This document shows positions 50,701-63,232 of a stretch of 64,000 nucleotides of DNA, piece by piece. This DNA comes from Lichenostomus cassidix (lineage: Eukaryota; Chordata; Aves; Passeriformes; Meliphagidae), in NCBI GenBank assembly GCA_008360975.2, contig CM039193.1, forward strand, positions 17,405,389-17,469,388, read 5' to 3'. Below the pieces are notes generated by a model that did no database searches, was not told the DNA's origin, and saw only the letters and a program-made list of their open reading frames with translations. Positions within the stretch are counted from its first letter, which is position 1. Each line of letters opens with the position of its first letter. Position numbers and translations under genes: made by a program.

Positions 50701-53700
50701 CTGAATAGCAGAGTGCAAGTGCTGGAAGCTGTGCAGTCGTGTTGGTTATACAATCACAGGGCCTTTGGGGACTTCTTTTTTTTGGGGTGTGGCGTTTTTT
50801 TCTAATTTCAACATCTTGTTGAGCTACAAGACATGTGCATGTCCAGTATCAGCTTTTCCAAGTATTTACACTTTTGCTTTGTTGCTTTAGAAGTCTATCT
50901 TCTGTTCTAAGCCTCATTTTATTTCAATACCTCCATAAGCAAATATCCACTTTGAAGTAATCACAAGGATGGCAATTTTTCAAATATAGTAGGGTAGGAA
51001 TTAACAATCAGCGTTTTTAAATGTTATCAAATAAAATTACATTGTTTCACAGTTAAGATCCTTGTTCTAAAAGGCCTTTATTTTTAAAAAATATGAAGAT
51101 TTCTCTATGCTTTCACAGCCTGCATAACAACAACAAAGACCCTGTACAACCCCTCCAGTCTTGACTCATATCATATTAAAAGAATTTATTGTTCAGTGCT
51201 TTAGAAAAAAAACTTAAAGCTTCCTGAACCTACGTGCTCTCAAACAGGTTCCACCTCATCCAGCCAACTCCAATTGGTCAGACTGCACAGAAAGGTTTTT
51301 TTGGGAAAAAACTGTCATTTATGGAAGTGAGCCACCAGAGGGAGCCTGTACCTGTGCTGGTACAGATGGGATCCTCTGGGAGCTTAAAACCCAAACGAAC
51401 GAACACAATTCCCAAACAAACAAAAATAATAAAACACCAAACTGAACAACAACAAAAAAAACCAACCCAAACCAGCTTTGCTCTCAGGTGGGCGGATTTG
51501 TGTTAAATATGCTTCCCGTGCTGACCACACACACATGCAATAAATTCACAATTTCAGCAGCAGCTAATTTTAATTTTTGGTGGTAAAAAGTTGGATAACT
51601 CTCCCTTTTCACTTCCCGGTTTAGACTTTTGCCTTTCTCAGCTGGAAAACCAAATGCCATGGTCAGGAATGAGCCTGACTCCCCTGTTCCTCCCCAGATC
51701 ACCATCCCGTGTTTCCTGGATGCACTGGACTTTCCGCTTTCCTGGAACAGGGATGCTCATGCAGTGTTCCTGTACCAAGAGCTCGGAAGTGGTATGGAAA
51801 ACTAGCTGGGAGCAGCAGGCAGTGCCAGAAATGGTTTGGGAAACCTCCCCTTCACTTGTTTTTCAAGGCATCATTAGGACAAAAGGAGAGTGTTTTTCAG
51901 GAAGACCTTGATATGGCCAGGGCATGAGTTACATTTATATATTTAATACACAGGTTTGATTTCAGAAAGACTACAGCAAAAAAAGTTGCACTTAGAAGCC
52001 TTTTTAAAGGGCATTTTCCATGTATGATCCATTGTTTGGATTCTACAGCAGGGTTGCCCAAAGCTGATAAATCCCAAGAACATCGAAGAAAATATCAAAT
52101 ATTAAAGACCACCAAAGTCACATCTGTAAATCGTGGCTTCAGAAAAATTAACCACCAACCCCAGCAACCCTTTGTCTTCTCCTTAGGTTAATTGGTGTAA
52201 TTGCAGACACCTGATCATGGAGCACCAGCGGGACCAGGGAATGGGAGCCTGTGGATAGCTCCTTATTATCCTCAATCCACAACACTTGTGCTTAAAAACT
52301 GGCATAAGGAGGAGAGAAAAGCTGGAGCTGGGGGCTGTGGCTCTCCTGTCCCAGCCTCCCATGGCCATGGTGTGCAGTTCCCACCCAGCTGTGCCGGGGA
52401 AGTGTGGCCAAGGCTGCTCACCGAGGTGGGAAGGACTGAAGGAGCTAATGGAAAACTTTGCCATGAACAAACACCTGTAGCTGCATAGGAGGCACAAGGA
52501 AAGCTGTTGCTTCCCAGGACTCCTCCCAGGAAATGGTGCAGAGATTTGGGACTGTGGAAGAAGCATTGCCTCAGTAGGAGTCTCCCCTCATTCCCAGAGA
52601 CTCATGGTGAGGGTTTTCCTGGCACACTCTCAGCATAATCCAATTTTCCCCCTCTGTTATGAACACCGTGTATTTGAACAGTGTTTTGCAAAACCCCCTC
52701 TCAGTTCACATTTGTCAAACAGCTCCTCTGGTGCCTTTATCTTACCAGCAAACAACTTCTTTCCTAATCCAGCTCCTTCCTAATGCAGCTAAAAACCATA
52801 AAAGTGAATGCCTGGCATGAGTTTGGATTTCCTACACGTTCCTGTGTGAACAGATATCCTGCCCCATTAGCTGTATAGATTTAGTTGCATTGTGGGGATT
52901 AAAGTAAAACAGATGAGTCAAATTAGGTCACCTTGGTTGAAGTGGGAGAACTGAATTCCATGGTGGTTACTTTGGGAATTTTAATTGATATTCTGTGTGC
53001 AGCTTCACCAAACAAAGGGAAGAATGGGTGATACTTAATTACCAGCACTTACTGCTGCACAAAAGCTTTTGCCTGTGTTTTCTTGTCTATGAACCATCCC
53101 CGATTTCTGATTACAGTAATTATGTAATTCATCCAAACCAAACAGGGATCCTGGTCTGACTAGATAAGCAGTGGTACATCACTCTGGAGCCCCAAAGCTG
53201 AAAATGCTGAATCTCCTAGGCTGGTACCTCATGGCAAATGTCAAAGGAAGGATGGAGGTTATTCTGGGTGTTTTAATGCTTCTGAAGTTCTGGCAAAAAC
53301 AGCCTTTTCTAGGAAGACCCATTGAGGTTTCACTGCACATACAAATGAGGCTGATAAACCATTCTATTTCCATAGCAGTTTTAAATAACGCTGGAACTCC
53401 TCACTAAGTTCAGCACATGGTTTTCTAGTCATGGTTGCTGGGATTCTACTGCTGCCATAAATGATGGTGAGGATTGCCAAGGGCTGCCTGTCTTTCTATG
53501 AGGGAGACAGATCTTTTGTTCTCCATAACATTTTTAGGATTCGAGAGACTCTGATCACTCTGTTATGCACAGGACCTCTGACAAGTGGTTTGGCCTTCGT
53601 GTCTTAGTTATAAATTGGGAGATAACCCCTTCTAGCAAGGCTGCATAATCAATAGGTCATTAATTGAGATGTAAATATCATAGTCACTTAATGAGGACCA

Positions 53701-55479
53701 CTGGGATTTGGAAATGTAGTGGCATGGTTGTTCACTTTAAATTTGATTTATTTTTAATGTGCTGGCCACTCTGCTGTGAGAGCAAATGACCTGGAGCCAG
53801 AGGGGAGCAGAGGAAGTATTTCTGTAGCTCACAAAGCTCACCACACTAATTTGGAGGGCAGTCAGAACAGGAATTTTTGTTGAACATCTTGCCTGTTACT
53901 CTTTGGTAGCTGTCTGAACGGGGTAGCACTGCCCTTACCTCTAGCTTGGGTTCTTAAATGGGTCTGTAATTTACCTTCCTGCTTTTGCCACCTCATTAAC
54001 ACCTCATTAGTCACTCTGCTTTGCTTCCAAGGGCAAATATTTCCTCTATTTCAAAGGGGCTGCAATGCTAAAACCTGGGGCAGACAACATTTTGGTCTGA
54101 TAATCCTGACAACCTCAGCTCTTGCCCTCTGGTCACTTGCTCCTCTCTCATCCTGCGGCACTGCCCGTGCTCGTGTGACTCTGACACAGAAGTGGTGCTT
54201 TGCCCTCTGTGTGCTTTGTTTTTTTTTGCTCTCCTCCCTCTGGGGAGCCTGCAGCGACTCCCAGAATGAATTCCTTTAAAGTTTCTACCTGTGTTTTCTA
54301 AAAACATTCCAGAGCAAGCAAGCAGCACCTTGCAGAGAGCTGAGCTGAGGGCAGAGTCAGAGGCTGCTGACAGCTTTATGACCTCAGTAGCTTTTCAGTC
54401 TGGCTTCCAAGGCAGAGCAGTCTGTACCATCATGTTAGATGGAAGTCAATCACTGCCCCAGTGGCTTTAAACCAATTTACTGCATTCAAACACAAGCCAA
54501 ATAATATATTTTTATAAATTTCTTGAAAACAAATTGAACAGCAAATGTTAGAATATAATACAGCTACAGCTTTTTGAGTTTGGAAATCTCTGTTGTGCAG
54601 TTCATTAATAAGAAATGCACTTTGTAGTACTGGTTGACTGAAAAATTTAGACTATATGATCCACACTGAAAGTCACTATCTTAAATAAAAAGTAAATCTT
54701 ATTAATTGTGAGTGTGTGGTCAAAAAATATTAGTGTGGTTTTATGGAGTGGGGGATACATAGGTAACCTGTAATCTTGTGCTTCATTCACACATTTATAC
54801 TGAAGATACTTGAATTTCAAGGCTTGCAAACAAGAATGGTTGGCTGTGATCTGGAATGGTACTGTGCCTCTACTGCTGTACTAATTCTTTTTACGTGGTT
54901 ATAGCAGTTAATGTAATGTTTGGTGTGAATCATTTCTCTCCATATTCACACAGTTATGTCAGGATTATTTCCATAAAGAGGCAATCCCAGAGCTTCTTGT
55001 CTAAAACTACTAGCATTGTGGGTAGAACAATCAGTAGAACAATTTATCTTCACATTCATTAGTGCTGAGATTAATTATTGTCAAATATTTTATACTAAAT
55101 TAGACTTTCTTTCATCTTACCACCAATGATATGATGATACACCCATGCCCAAAGACAGTGGCACTGGATGGATGTTCATAGGGTTTTCTGCCCTCTAGGA
55201 CAGGCTGACCTTTTGCTCACAGAGAGATGATTCCCCCCCAAAACCCACTGTGTGTCTGGGGAAAATCCTCCATCCCAGGAGCTTCCAATGGGAGAGAAAG
55301 GCTTTGCTTGTAACAGGACTGACATCTGAACCAAAAATCCCAAGGATGAGGGAGAAAGGTAACTCACCAAAGGTCCCAGAGGAGAATTCTGAGTAGAAGT
55401 CAGTGCTTTGGATGGGCTTTGAGAGGCAAATATTTCTCTTGCGGTGCAAATATTTCTCTCGAAGCTCCAGCGGTGTGTC
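47751..55479. other. Intergenic DNA, no gene recognised
   Basis: No exon or element is recognisable in these 7.7 kb apart from A/CAAA-rich simple sequence near 48254-48300 and 51390-51475 and a 20-bp-period duplication at 55426-55460. Open frames are short and without family signatures. Confidence 0.6.
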
Positions 55480-56080
55480 CTGACAGCCAGGGGACATTCC
55501 GTGTCCTGAGGGCACCAGGCCCAGCATGGCCAGCCAGGCCAGGGCAGGGATTGTCCCACTCTGCTCTGGGCTGGGGTGGCCTCACCTTGAGTCTTGTGTG
55601 AAATTTTGGGTGCCAAACTAAAAGAATATATAATGTAAGAAGAGTATTAAACTCTTTGAGCATGTCCAAAGGGGACACAAAGATGGCGGAGGGCGTGAGG
55701 GGAAGCTGCGTGAGGCGCGGCTGAGGGGCCTTGGCCAGCTCAGCCGGAGGGGACTGAGGGCACACCTCACTGCAGGGACAGCTGCCTTGTGAGGCACTGA
55801 GCCTCTTCTGTGGGGACCAGGGACTTGGAATGGCCTGGAATTGTGTCAGGGCAGGTTTAGGGTAGATTTTAGGGAAAGGTTCTTCCCCCAGAGGGTGCTG
55901 GCACTGCCCAGGCTCCCCAGGGAATGGGCACAGCCTGAGGCTGCCAGAGCTCCAGGAGGGTTTGGACAGCACTGCCGGGGATGCACAGGTGGGATTGTTG
56001 GGTGTCTGTGCAGGGTGAGGAGTTGGGTGAATGATTCTTGTGGATCCCTTCCCTCTCAGGATGTTCTGTGGCACAGCTGG
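55480..56080 (+). mobile_element. CR1 LINE 3' fragment (~600 bp, 5'-truncated)
   Basis: This is the longest CR1 copy here. It runs from CAGCATGGCCAGCCAGGCCA and GGGATTGTCCCACTCTGCTC through GGGGTGGCCTCACCTTGAGT, CTTGTGTGAAATTTTGGGTG, AAAGATGGCGGAGGGCGTGA, GGCAGGTTTAGGGTAGATTT and CCAGAGGGTGCTGGCACTGC. It ends with TGAATGATTCTTGTGGATCC and CTTCCCTCTCAGGATGTTCT. This covers the end of the reverse-transcriptase ORF and the 3'UTR. The frame is interrupted by stops and a substituted AT-rich stretch near 55620-55655. The 268-codon minus-strand open frame across it is an antisense artefact. Confidence 0.92.
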
Positions 56081-59000
56081 TGTCCTGTTTGCAGCACTCA
56101 AAGGTGTTTGTGCCCCACATGAAGTTGTGCTCCCCTCAGGAGCCAACGCTTGCTCTCTGGGCACTATTGTGAGTGCCTGACCTGTAATGCGAGTGCAACG
56201 CCCCATGAGTTTTTTTTTTATTTTTAATTTTAATGCCTTTCAATGGTGCTGGCTGCCCTCTGGATGAGCACTGCTCTTCCTGCTAAGAGGAAAAAGTGGA
56301 GCTTCTGCTCCTCTAATCAGCCCCATTCATCTTCTCTGTGTTTATCCCACAGATTCAACCCCTAGAAGTGTGTTGCCATTCCTCCTTTCTTGGTAAGAAG
56401 TACGGGGATGAAAGGGAGCCATTCCAACATTTTGCTCTCTCCAGCATGTTTCCTGGCTGCCTGGAGCAGTTTTTCAGCGTGCACTGCAGCCCTGCTGCTC
56501 CGTGTCAGCGCTGATCTGCACCGTCACCGCTGGATCCCTGCCCACAGGCTTCAGGAGCGCATCCAGGCTCCGTGTGACACCTGCTCCTGGCTCTGGGAAT
56601 GCACAACAGACTTTGATGATATATTCAGCTCCTAAAAATAACTCCAGCAGGTAGCTAGCAGTCCTCTTCCAAGACCTAACTCAAGAACACAGTAGCACGA
56701 TGCACTAGATCCCTGTAAAGCTACTCTATTTCTCCTTTTAAAAAAGGAGAATGATATGTGAAAGAAAGAAAGATATAGAAAATATAGTGCTAACTTCTTG
56801 ACAAAGACTATTTTTTTTTAACTTTAGATCATTTACTTCAAGTTATTTAAGTTTTTAACATGTGTTTTTTAACTCTCTGACTCATTAATTTATAATTAAA
56901 TGAGTGCAAGTAATGTAGATTACTTCATGTGTCTCATCTCTGTAAAACAAACTGTTGGCCAGACTGGGAACAAAAAATTACAGGAGTTATGAACAATGCT
57001 AATCCTTTTTTCTTTTTTTTTTTTAATGAACATTGAATGGATGCCTGTGATTGTGTCTATTAATTTTTTTGTTTTCTAGACACTGTCTTTGGTATCCTGT
57101 GGTAATACAAATTTCCACAAACACATTTTGTAATTATGGAGAAGTAGCAGAGATTAATGCTGCTCCTAAAGCGCTGGGATCAAATGTTTCTATAGTCTGG
57201 TCATGTTAGCCAAGGCAAAGCAATAACTCACTTCTCATACCGAATGCATCCTCTCACAAACTTTGGTGTTTCCCTGATGCTTCATAATTTTAAAATTTTT
57301 AGGAAGCCTGTGACCCTTGATTTCCATGTTTTCTACATTCAAATTATTCCACAAGCAATATTGCAATATATTTTTGTGCTAGGTATGGTTATCTTTCCCT
57401 TAAGGCAACCAGGTGTGGGTTTTTCCATAATGTGGGTAACTTTAGTCATGAATTTTCTCCTGTTCATGGGCACACTTAAAATAAATTGTTTTTCAAATGA
57501 CTTCATATTGCTTTGCTCTTCCAGAGAAGATTAATGTGAAATGTAACATTTCTTTCCACAGCCTATATTTAAGCATTCTTGATTTCTAATTCCATAAGAT
57601 CTTCACGCCTTGTAGTTACTTTTGGAGAATCCCTGTTTGGGGTGCTGGTGCTCAAAGACACATCTGAACCTCATGGAAAATATGAATATATCTGTACAGT
57701 GGCATAGCTTATTTCCCAGGGTTCATGCAGGAGCAAATTGGAAAAAAAAAAAAAGATAGATAAATTCTGAGAACCTTAGTCTGCACACTGACTAGTACCA
57801 CAGATTAATTGCCACAAGCCAGCTCTGCTCCTCCCTGGGCACAAGGAGATCACTCCCTGAGAACAACTACAGACTTACAAAATAATTAACAAAATGCTCA
57901 CATCCAGACTAAAATCCTGCTCATGAAATCTGAAAAACATTGTATATTGTTATTGCAACAGTGAACTCTTAAAGGAGCGCCGGCAGCTTCAGAAAACACA
58001 GAGAGGGCAGAGGGTCTTTTTAGTCAGGAAAGGTAAAAAATATTTTAATTTTTTTAGAGGCAATTAAAATACAGAACAAGAAAGCTTCTCACTCAAGCCC
58101 AGATTGAGATCAGGATTATTTGAGATTCACAGCAGAAGCTGCAGGTGAAACCATAATGTGCTGAATGTTTTAGAGCAACACAAAGATATTGAAAAGAGGT
58201 GAAATGAGGCTCCCTCCTTGTGCAAACATTTGACCAGGCTGTGGTTTATAATACCCTGTGGGTTTTGTGGCTATTCTTTCCCATCACAGTTGATATTGCA
58301 CCTCCACCCACAGATTTTCTGCTGCTACTGCAGTGGGATATGATGGATTTCCAAAGCAATCAATAGCAGAATGTTTTAACTTGTTAAAGCTCAGCAGTGC
58401 CACCACATCCAGTGCGTGTATTTTTTGAAGCTGAACATGATTTCACATATCCTTTCTCCCCAGAATGTTTAACTTTGATAGGGTGCTGCCTTACCAAGTT
58501 ATCCTTTCCTAACCCACTCCAACCACCATCTAAATAGTGCTATAAATAAATGCAAATACATATCTCTCTGCCTTCCCATCCCCTACTGCTTATTACAGCC
58601 ATTATTTATTGGCTGCAAGGAAAATTATAACCTGCAAAGAACATTATGAGGGTGGTTATAACATTTTTCTTTGTGGACAGCAACAGCATTTAGAAATAGT
58701 TCCATAGTGATGTGAAATTACAGATGAATTATTAAAAATCTCTCCTGCAGTTTGTGTGCAGATCTAGACTGAAATCTGTTAGAGGTGACCAAGGGTCCTT
58801 ATCTTTCATAAGGCATTCATCAGCCAAACTGTAAAACTTAACTGCCTTTAATATACCTCAGCTAAATTTTTCTAAGCAGTTTATTTTGCTGCAATTTTTC
58901 CACCAGGTATGTGGAAAATCTGTGTCCTAGTAGCCACAATACCTGGTGAAACCTCTCTGAACAATTGTTACATTCCATCATGTTTAGAAAAGAAAAAAAA

Positions 59001-62000
59001 GCCAATTCCATTTCTTCTTGAAGCATACTTTATCCACCTATTGCTATTTTTTTTTTTTGGTAAATGTATAAAAACATTACATATTAAAAAATCTGCATGT
59101 ATTCTTAGATTCCTGTGCATTTCAAATGATTGTGCTGTGGAAGAATAAGTTTTGATAACTCAGAAATTTGTTACCAAAATAAATAAACAAATTGCAACCA
59201 TCACAAATAATCTTGACTGTGATGTAAGGAGATAAATGAAGCCATGGAGTGAAATTGTAAACAGATAAAATTATTTTTATTGGCCAAAAATAGTTCCTTA
59301 TTTTCCTATGGAGAATTGACCTTGATAGAGTTTGAGCCAGAGAAGAATTACTTGCAAACCCTATCAAGCTACTCAAATATACAATAAATAGGCTGAGAGT
59401 ATAATAGCAAACGTGTGGATTTAGAAAGAAAATATCCCCCAAGTCCTGCTCAGCATTAGCAGGATTAGCACTGAACATGTTCCACAAGATTACAGGAAAC
59501 AAAACTCTTTTCTTCTTATCATTTTGTTAGGCAGAAGCTGACATTTTCTGAAGGCTCAAGCTAAGTGACTGTCATACTGTAATTTTCAGCATTTTTAAAT
59601 TTTTATTGCCAGTTACTGCTGGTTTTGCCCCTTTACTAGGCAAACCCCTATGGCCAGAGCAGGAATGTCCATTTTCAAACTGCAAAAAGCAGCCCCAAAA
59701 GCACTGACTGCTCAGTCTGGTGTGTGGAGCAATAAAACTTGTCCTGGCTGATATTATAAGAATTAATATATTTTTTGCACAACAACTTGGAGCTTCTTTT
59801 GTTTGCCAAAGCAAATGAAAATAAGATGCTTCTACTGCAAGTCAAATAAACAAAATTAGCAGAGGATATAACCTGCTATCTTTCCAATGCTTGATATACA
59901 TATCATGTTTGGAGTATTGCCCTTGCTTGATATTTTTGATCTAGCAATTTTCTGGTTGAGAAGTAAGTTTGTTCTGGCTGTTTCCTCTTCTGATGGAAAG
60001 AATATATTTTACCCTGTAGACGTAGAATAGCTGTATTTTTTTTTTTGTTACCCATAAACCAGAATACCATGAAGTCAGTTTAAATATGTTCATAAAAATA
60101 GATTTTCTGAGAGTAGTGGAAACATTTGAGAAGAAACACAATTCCTTTGGCATGCAAATGGAGTTTATCAAGGTAATATAACAACATCCATCTGCCAGCT
60201 GGGGTCAGACCACCACACCTGATTGAAATCACTGAATTAATGCAGGAGGACTGATTTGGTCACCTGCTCTGACCTCTCCCTTTGCAATAAAACCCAGGGA
60301 TACCACCAAGACTCACAGCTTTGATACTGCTGCCAAATTCCTGTCTGTTCTTCACTCAATGTAGTTTAAAGTTGGTTTTTGCATTTTTAAATACGTAGTC
60401 TGAGAGTAGAGAGAAGATCTCTCTAATTATTTTTAAGTACACGCATGTTCTCCTGATTTTATTTGCTGTATTGTATTGCTATCTTATTGTATTAGTACTG
60501 TCCCATCCCACAGTTGGTGTTTTGTGCTGCAGAACTCACCTTGCATTGGAGATGAAAGTGCTTTAGGAGATTCCAGCTTTACCTACATGGCCTCTTCTCA
60601 ACTCATCTTACAAGGTAAAGTCCAGACCCCAATTCTTAACTCCTATCTGTTAATATAATTGCAGTTGAAATCAGTAGCACTGTGGATTTTTAAAAAATGT
60701 TTCCTTTTCTTCTCAGTGGTATTTGCACAATATAAATTTGCCATATGTAGATCAATGACTTTAGGTTGCAAAAGTCTGGTAAATCAGCAAATATTACAAC
60801 TCTAATACTCATATGCAAACTATTTTTAACTCCGGGATAATTTCAATTGTCATCTGAACTGACACTTATCCAAAACCCTGATTTAAGGAAGAAGTTATTC
60901 TGAACTCTTTCTGTAGCTGTGTAAATGTTTAATCATTCACACTTGGTACAGGATGAAAATAATCTCTTCCTCAACTTGAAATGAGATCAAAATGACACAG
61001 ATTGGCCACCAGTAAAAACTCATTTTCTGTTTATTTTAGCCGCATGGTTCCAGAGGCTAAAGGAGGAAGAGCTGTCTGTGGGTGGCCAGAATAGGTCATG
61101 TCTGTGGGTAATCATGGTGTAAAAAGAGAATTTTAGTTTATATTTGTTAAGAGATTGCTATTTGGTTTCTTAAATGTTTGAAGCTAAGCATGGGCTAGGC
61201 CTTGGAGGCCTGAGGCTGCAGTTGGTGATATTTTGGGGAACGCGGATGGTGAGCAGGCAAAGGAGAGATGGGATTTATACAAGGCCACACAGTCATTTGG
61301 TTGCTCAAGTAGTTGACAAATTCATGATGGTCCTCATGAAAAGCCCTTGGAAAACAATCCAAGAAAGCGGTCAGGGAGAAAGTAATTTTTTATACTTTTT
61401 TCCTCATATATTAGTGATGTAATTGGATGTGAAAATGTTCTGAATTATGTTGTTATGACCATAAAGCACTGGCGAGTCTGACATTATTGCCTTGTAGTTA
61501 ATGGAATCCCCAGATTTGCAGTTGTTCAGTTTACCCTGCTACCGAGATTAACTGCAGCAACAAAACGTGCATTACTGGGGCATAAGCAGAATTATTGCTG
61601 TTTTCCAGTCATGTTGTTCACTTGTAAAGGTGATAAACACAGAGGCAACTTGTCGGCTGGGGAATGCAGCGGGAGGGGATGTTTGGGCGCAGGGACTGTC
61701 TGTGCCCTGGCTCAGCAGACACTGCATTTCCGAGGCACTGTGCCTCCCAGCACAGTGCTGGAGAATGTTAATGACTTTTCCTGGTTTCACTGGAGCCATG
61801 AGCTCTCTGGGCAGCGGGCAAGGCTGGCTGGGCTCTGCTTTCACCCACGTCCCTGCTTATGAACGGATGCCGTGGCACCCTAGGTGGTCCAGGGCTCTGT
61901 TTGGGTTTGCATTGATACTTTTATCTTCCTAGGAAGTAGAAAAGGGCAAACAGTTAATGAATTTATTTTGAGGAATATCAAGTCCTGTTCCAGCCAGATA

Positions 62001-63133
62001 TTCAGCTCTGACAACATTGGGCTGCTGAGCCAAGAGCCCATTTTGTTGTCAAGCAGCTCCTGCTGAGAAACCCATTTTGTAGATAATCGAGAGCCCACTC
62101 GAGGGTAGGAGGGGGTGGAGGAAAGCTGCTCCTTGGGAAGGTCTCTCGCTCAATAGCTGCATGTCCAGGGCAATTTGTGCATCTCCAGCAGCCTGGGATA
62201 CCTGTCAGAGTTGCAGCAAGCAGGATTCAGGGAGACAGGAGCAGCTTTTATAGCTGTGAACTCAAATTTACTGCTGTAGATCACACACTTAAAAAAAAAC
62301 CTGTACCTTCCTGTTTTGCCAACACAGGACAAGGTGACAACAGGAGGCTTTTCTTTTAAAAAGAAGTTATGCCATGAAGATTCAGCTGTAAATCATAGAT
62401 CTCAACTCTTTGGGAGAGTAGGCATACAGAACATTTTCTAAGCTGTTCCTACAGTCAGTTGGAGATTGAACCAGACAATAAAAGGTAGCAGGGATGTGAC
62501 ATTGGGGCACTCATGGCTCACCCAGGTGAACAATTCCTGTGGGATTTCTCTCTCCTCCTTGCTGCTGCCTCTCTCACTAATCTACTGTTGCACATTGCCC
62601 TTGATGAAGTTAGAATTCTTTATCTACATTTATTTCTATCTTAGTGATGTTTTTAAATGAGTTTATCTGCTAGCATCCAAACAGGGATGTGAAAACAGCT
62701 TCAGCCACTGAGGTGAGCCCGTTGGTGACCCAGAATGTTGTGTTTGCAGTGATTCCCTTGTAAGTTTATTGGATCCCAGCACACCTGGGCAGGGTTCAGA
62801 GCTGGTCATGAAAACAGGCAAGTCTGGCTCAGTTTCATTTTGAAGTGCCAAGATTTTGTTCAGCTCCATGAATCCCTCCTTGCAGCAATTAGGCACAGTG
62901 CTCCCAAGTCAATGACATAAATAAATGGAGGAAGTCCTTTCTGCAGCAAGAAGTTTTTGCTATTTACGGCATTTTTACAATCTTTAAAAAGCACCTGTAG
63001 AAACAGTGTGGAACAACATTGGAAACTAGAAATATTCCATATAAATTGTTTCTCATTGCATTCAAAAATGGAGCAAATACAGCCTGACTTGGAACATGTT
63101 GTCGTAAATCAGTCAATATTAATAGAAAGGACA
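56081..63133. other. Intergenic DNA, no gene recognised
   Basis: These 7 kb are AT-rich with no convincing exon. Seen are a short T run at 56211, a 22-nt palindrome at 56730-56751 (TTCTCCTTTT, AA, AAAAGGAGAA) and a short 5S-rRNA-like word near 61180. The first bases directly follow the CR1 end. Confidence 0.55.
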
Positions 63134-63158
63134 GTGTAAATGGGAGACCCATTTACAC
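63134..63158. repeat. Perfect 11-bp hairpin next to a CR1 tail
   Basis: GTGTAAATGGG and CCCATTTACAC are separated by AGA. The second arm runs directly into the CR1 fragment that starts about 63157. Confidence 0.85.
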
Positions 63159-63232
63159 AGAATCCCAGAATGGTTTGGGTTGAAAAGAAATCTAAAGATC
63201 ACCGTGTTCCAACTCCTTACCATGGGCAGGGA
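63157..63232 (-). mobile_element. CR1 tail fragment
   Basis: CACAGAATCCCAGAATGGTT, TGGGTTGAAAAGAAATCTAA, AGATCACCGTGTTCCAACTC and CATGGGCAGGGA are the reverse complement of the CR1 3' tail. About 75 bp are recognisable. Confidence 0.88.

Noticed and set aside
55400..56206. 268-codon open frame on the minus strand
   Set aside because: It lies antisense to a CR1 LINE fragment. Its composition reflects the GC-rich repeat and it has no family signature.
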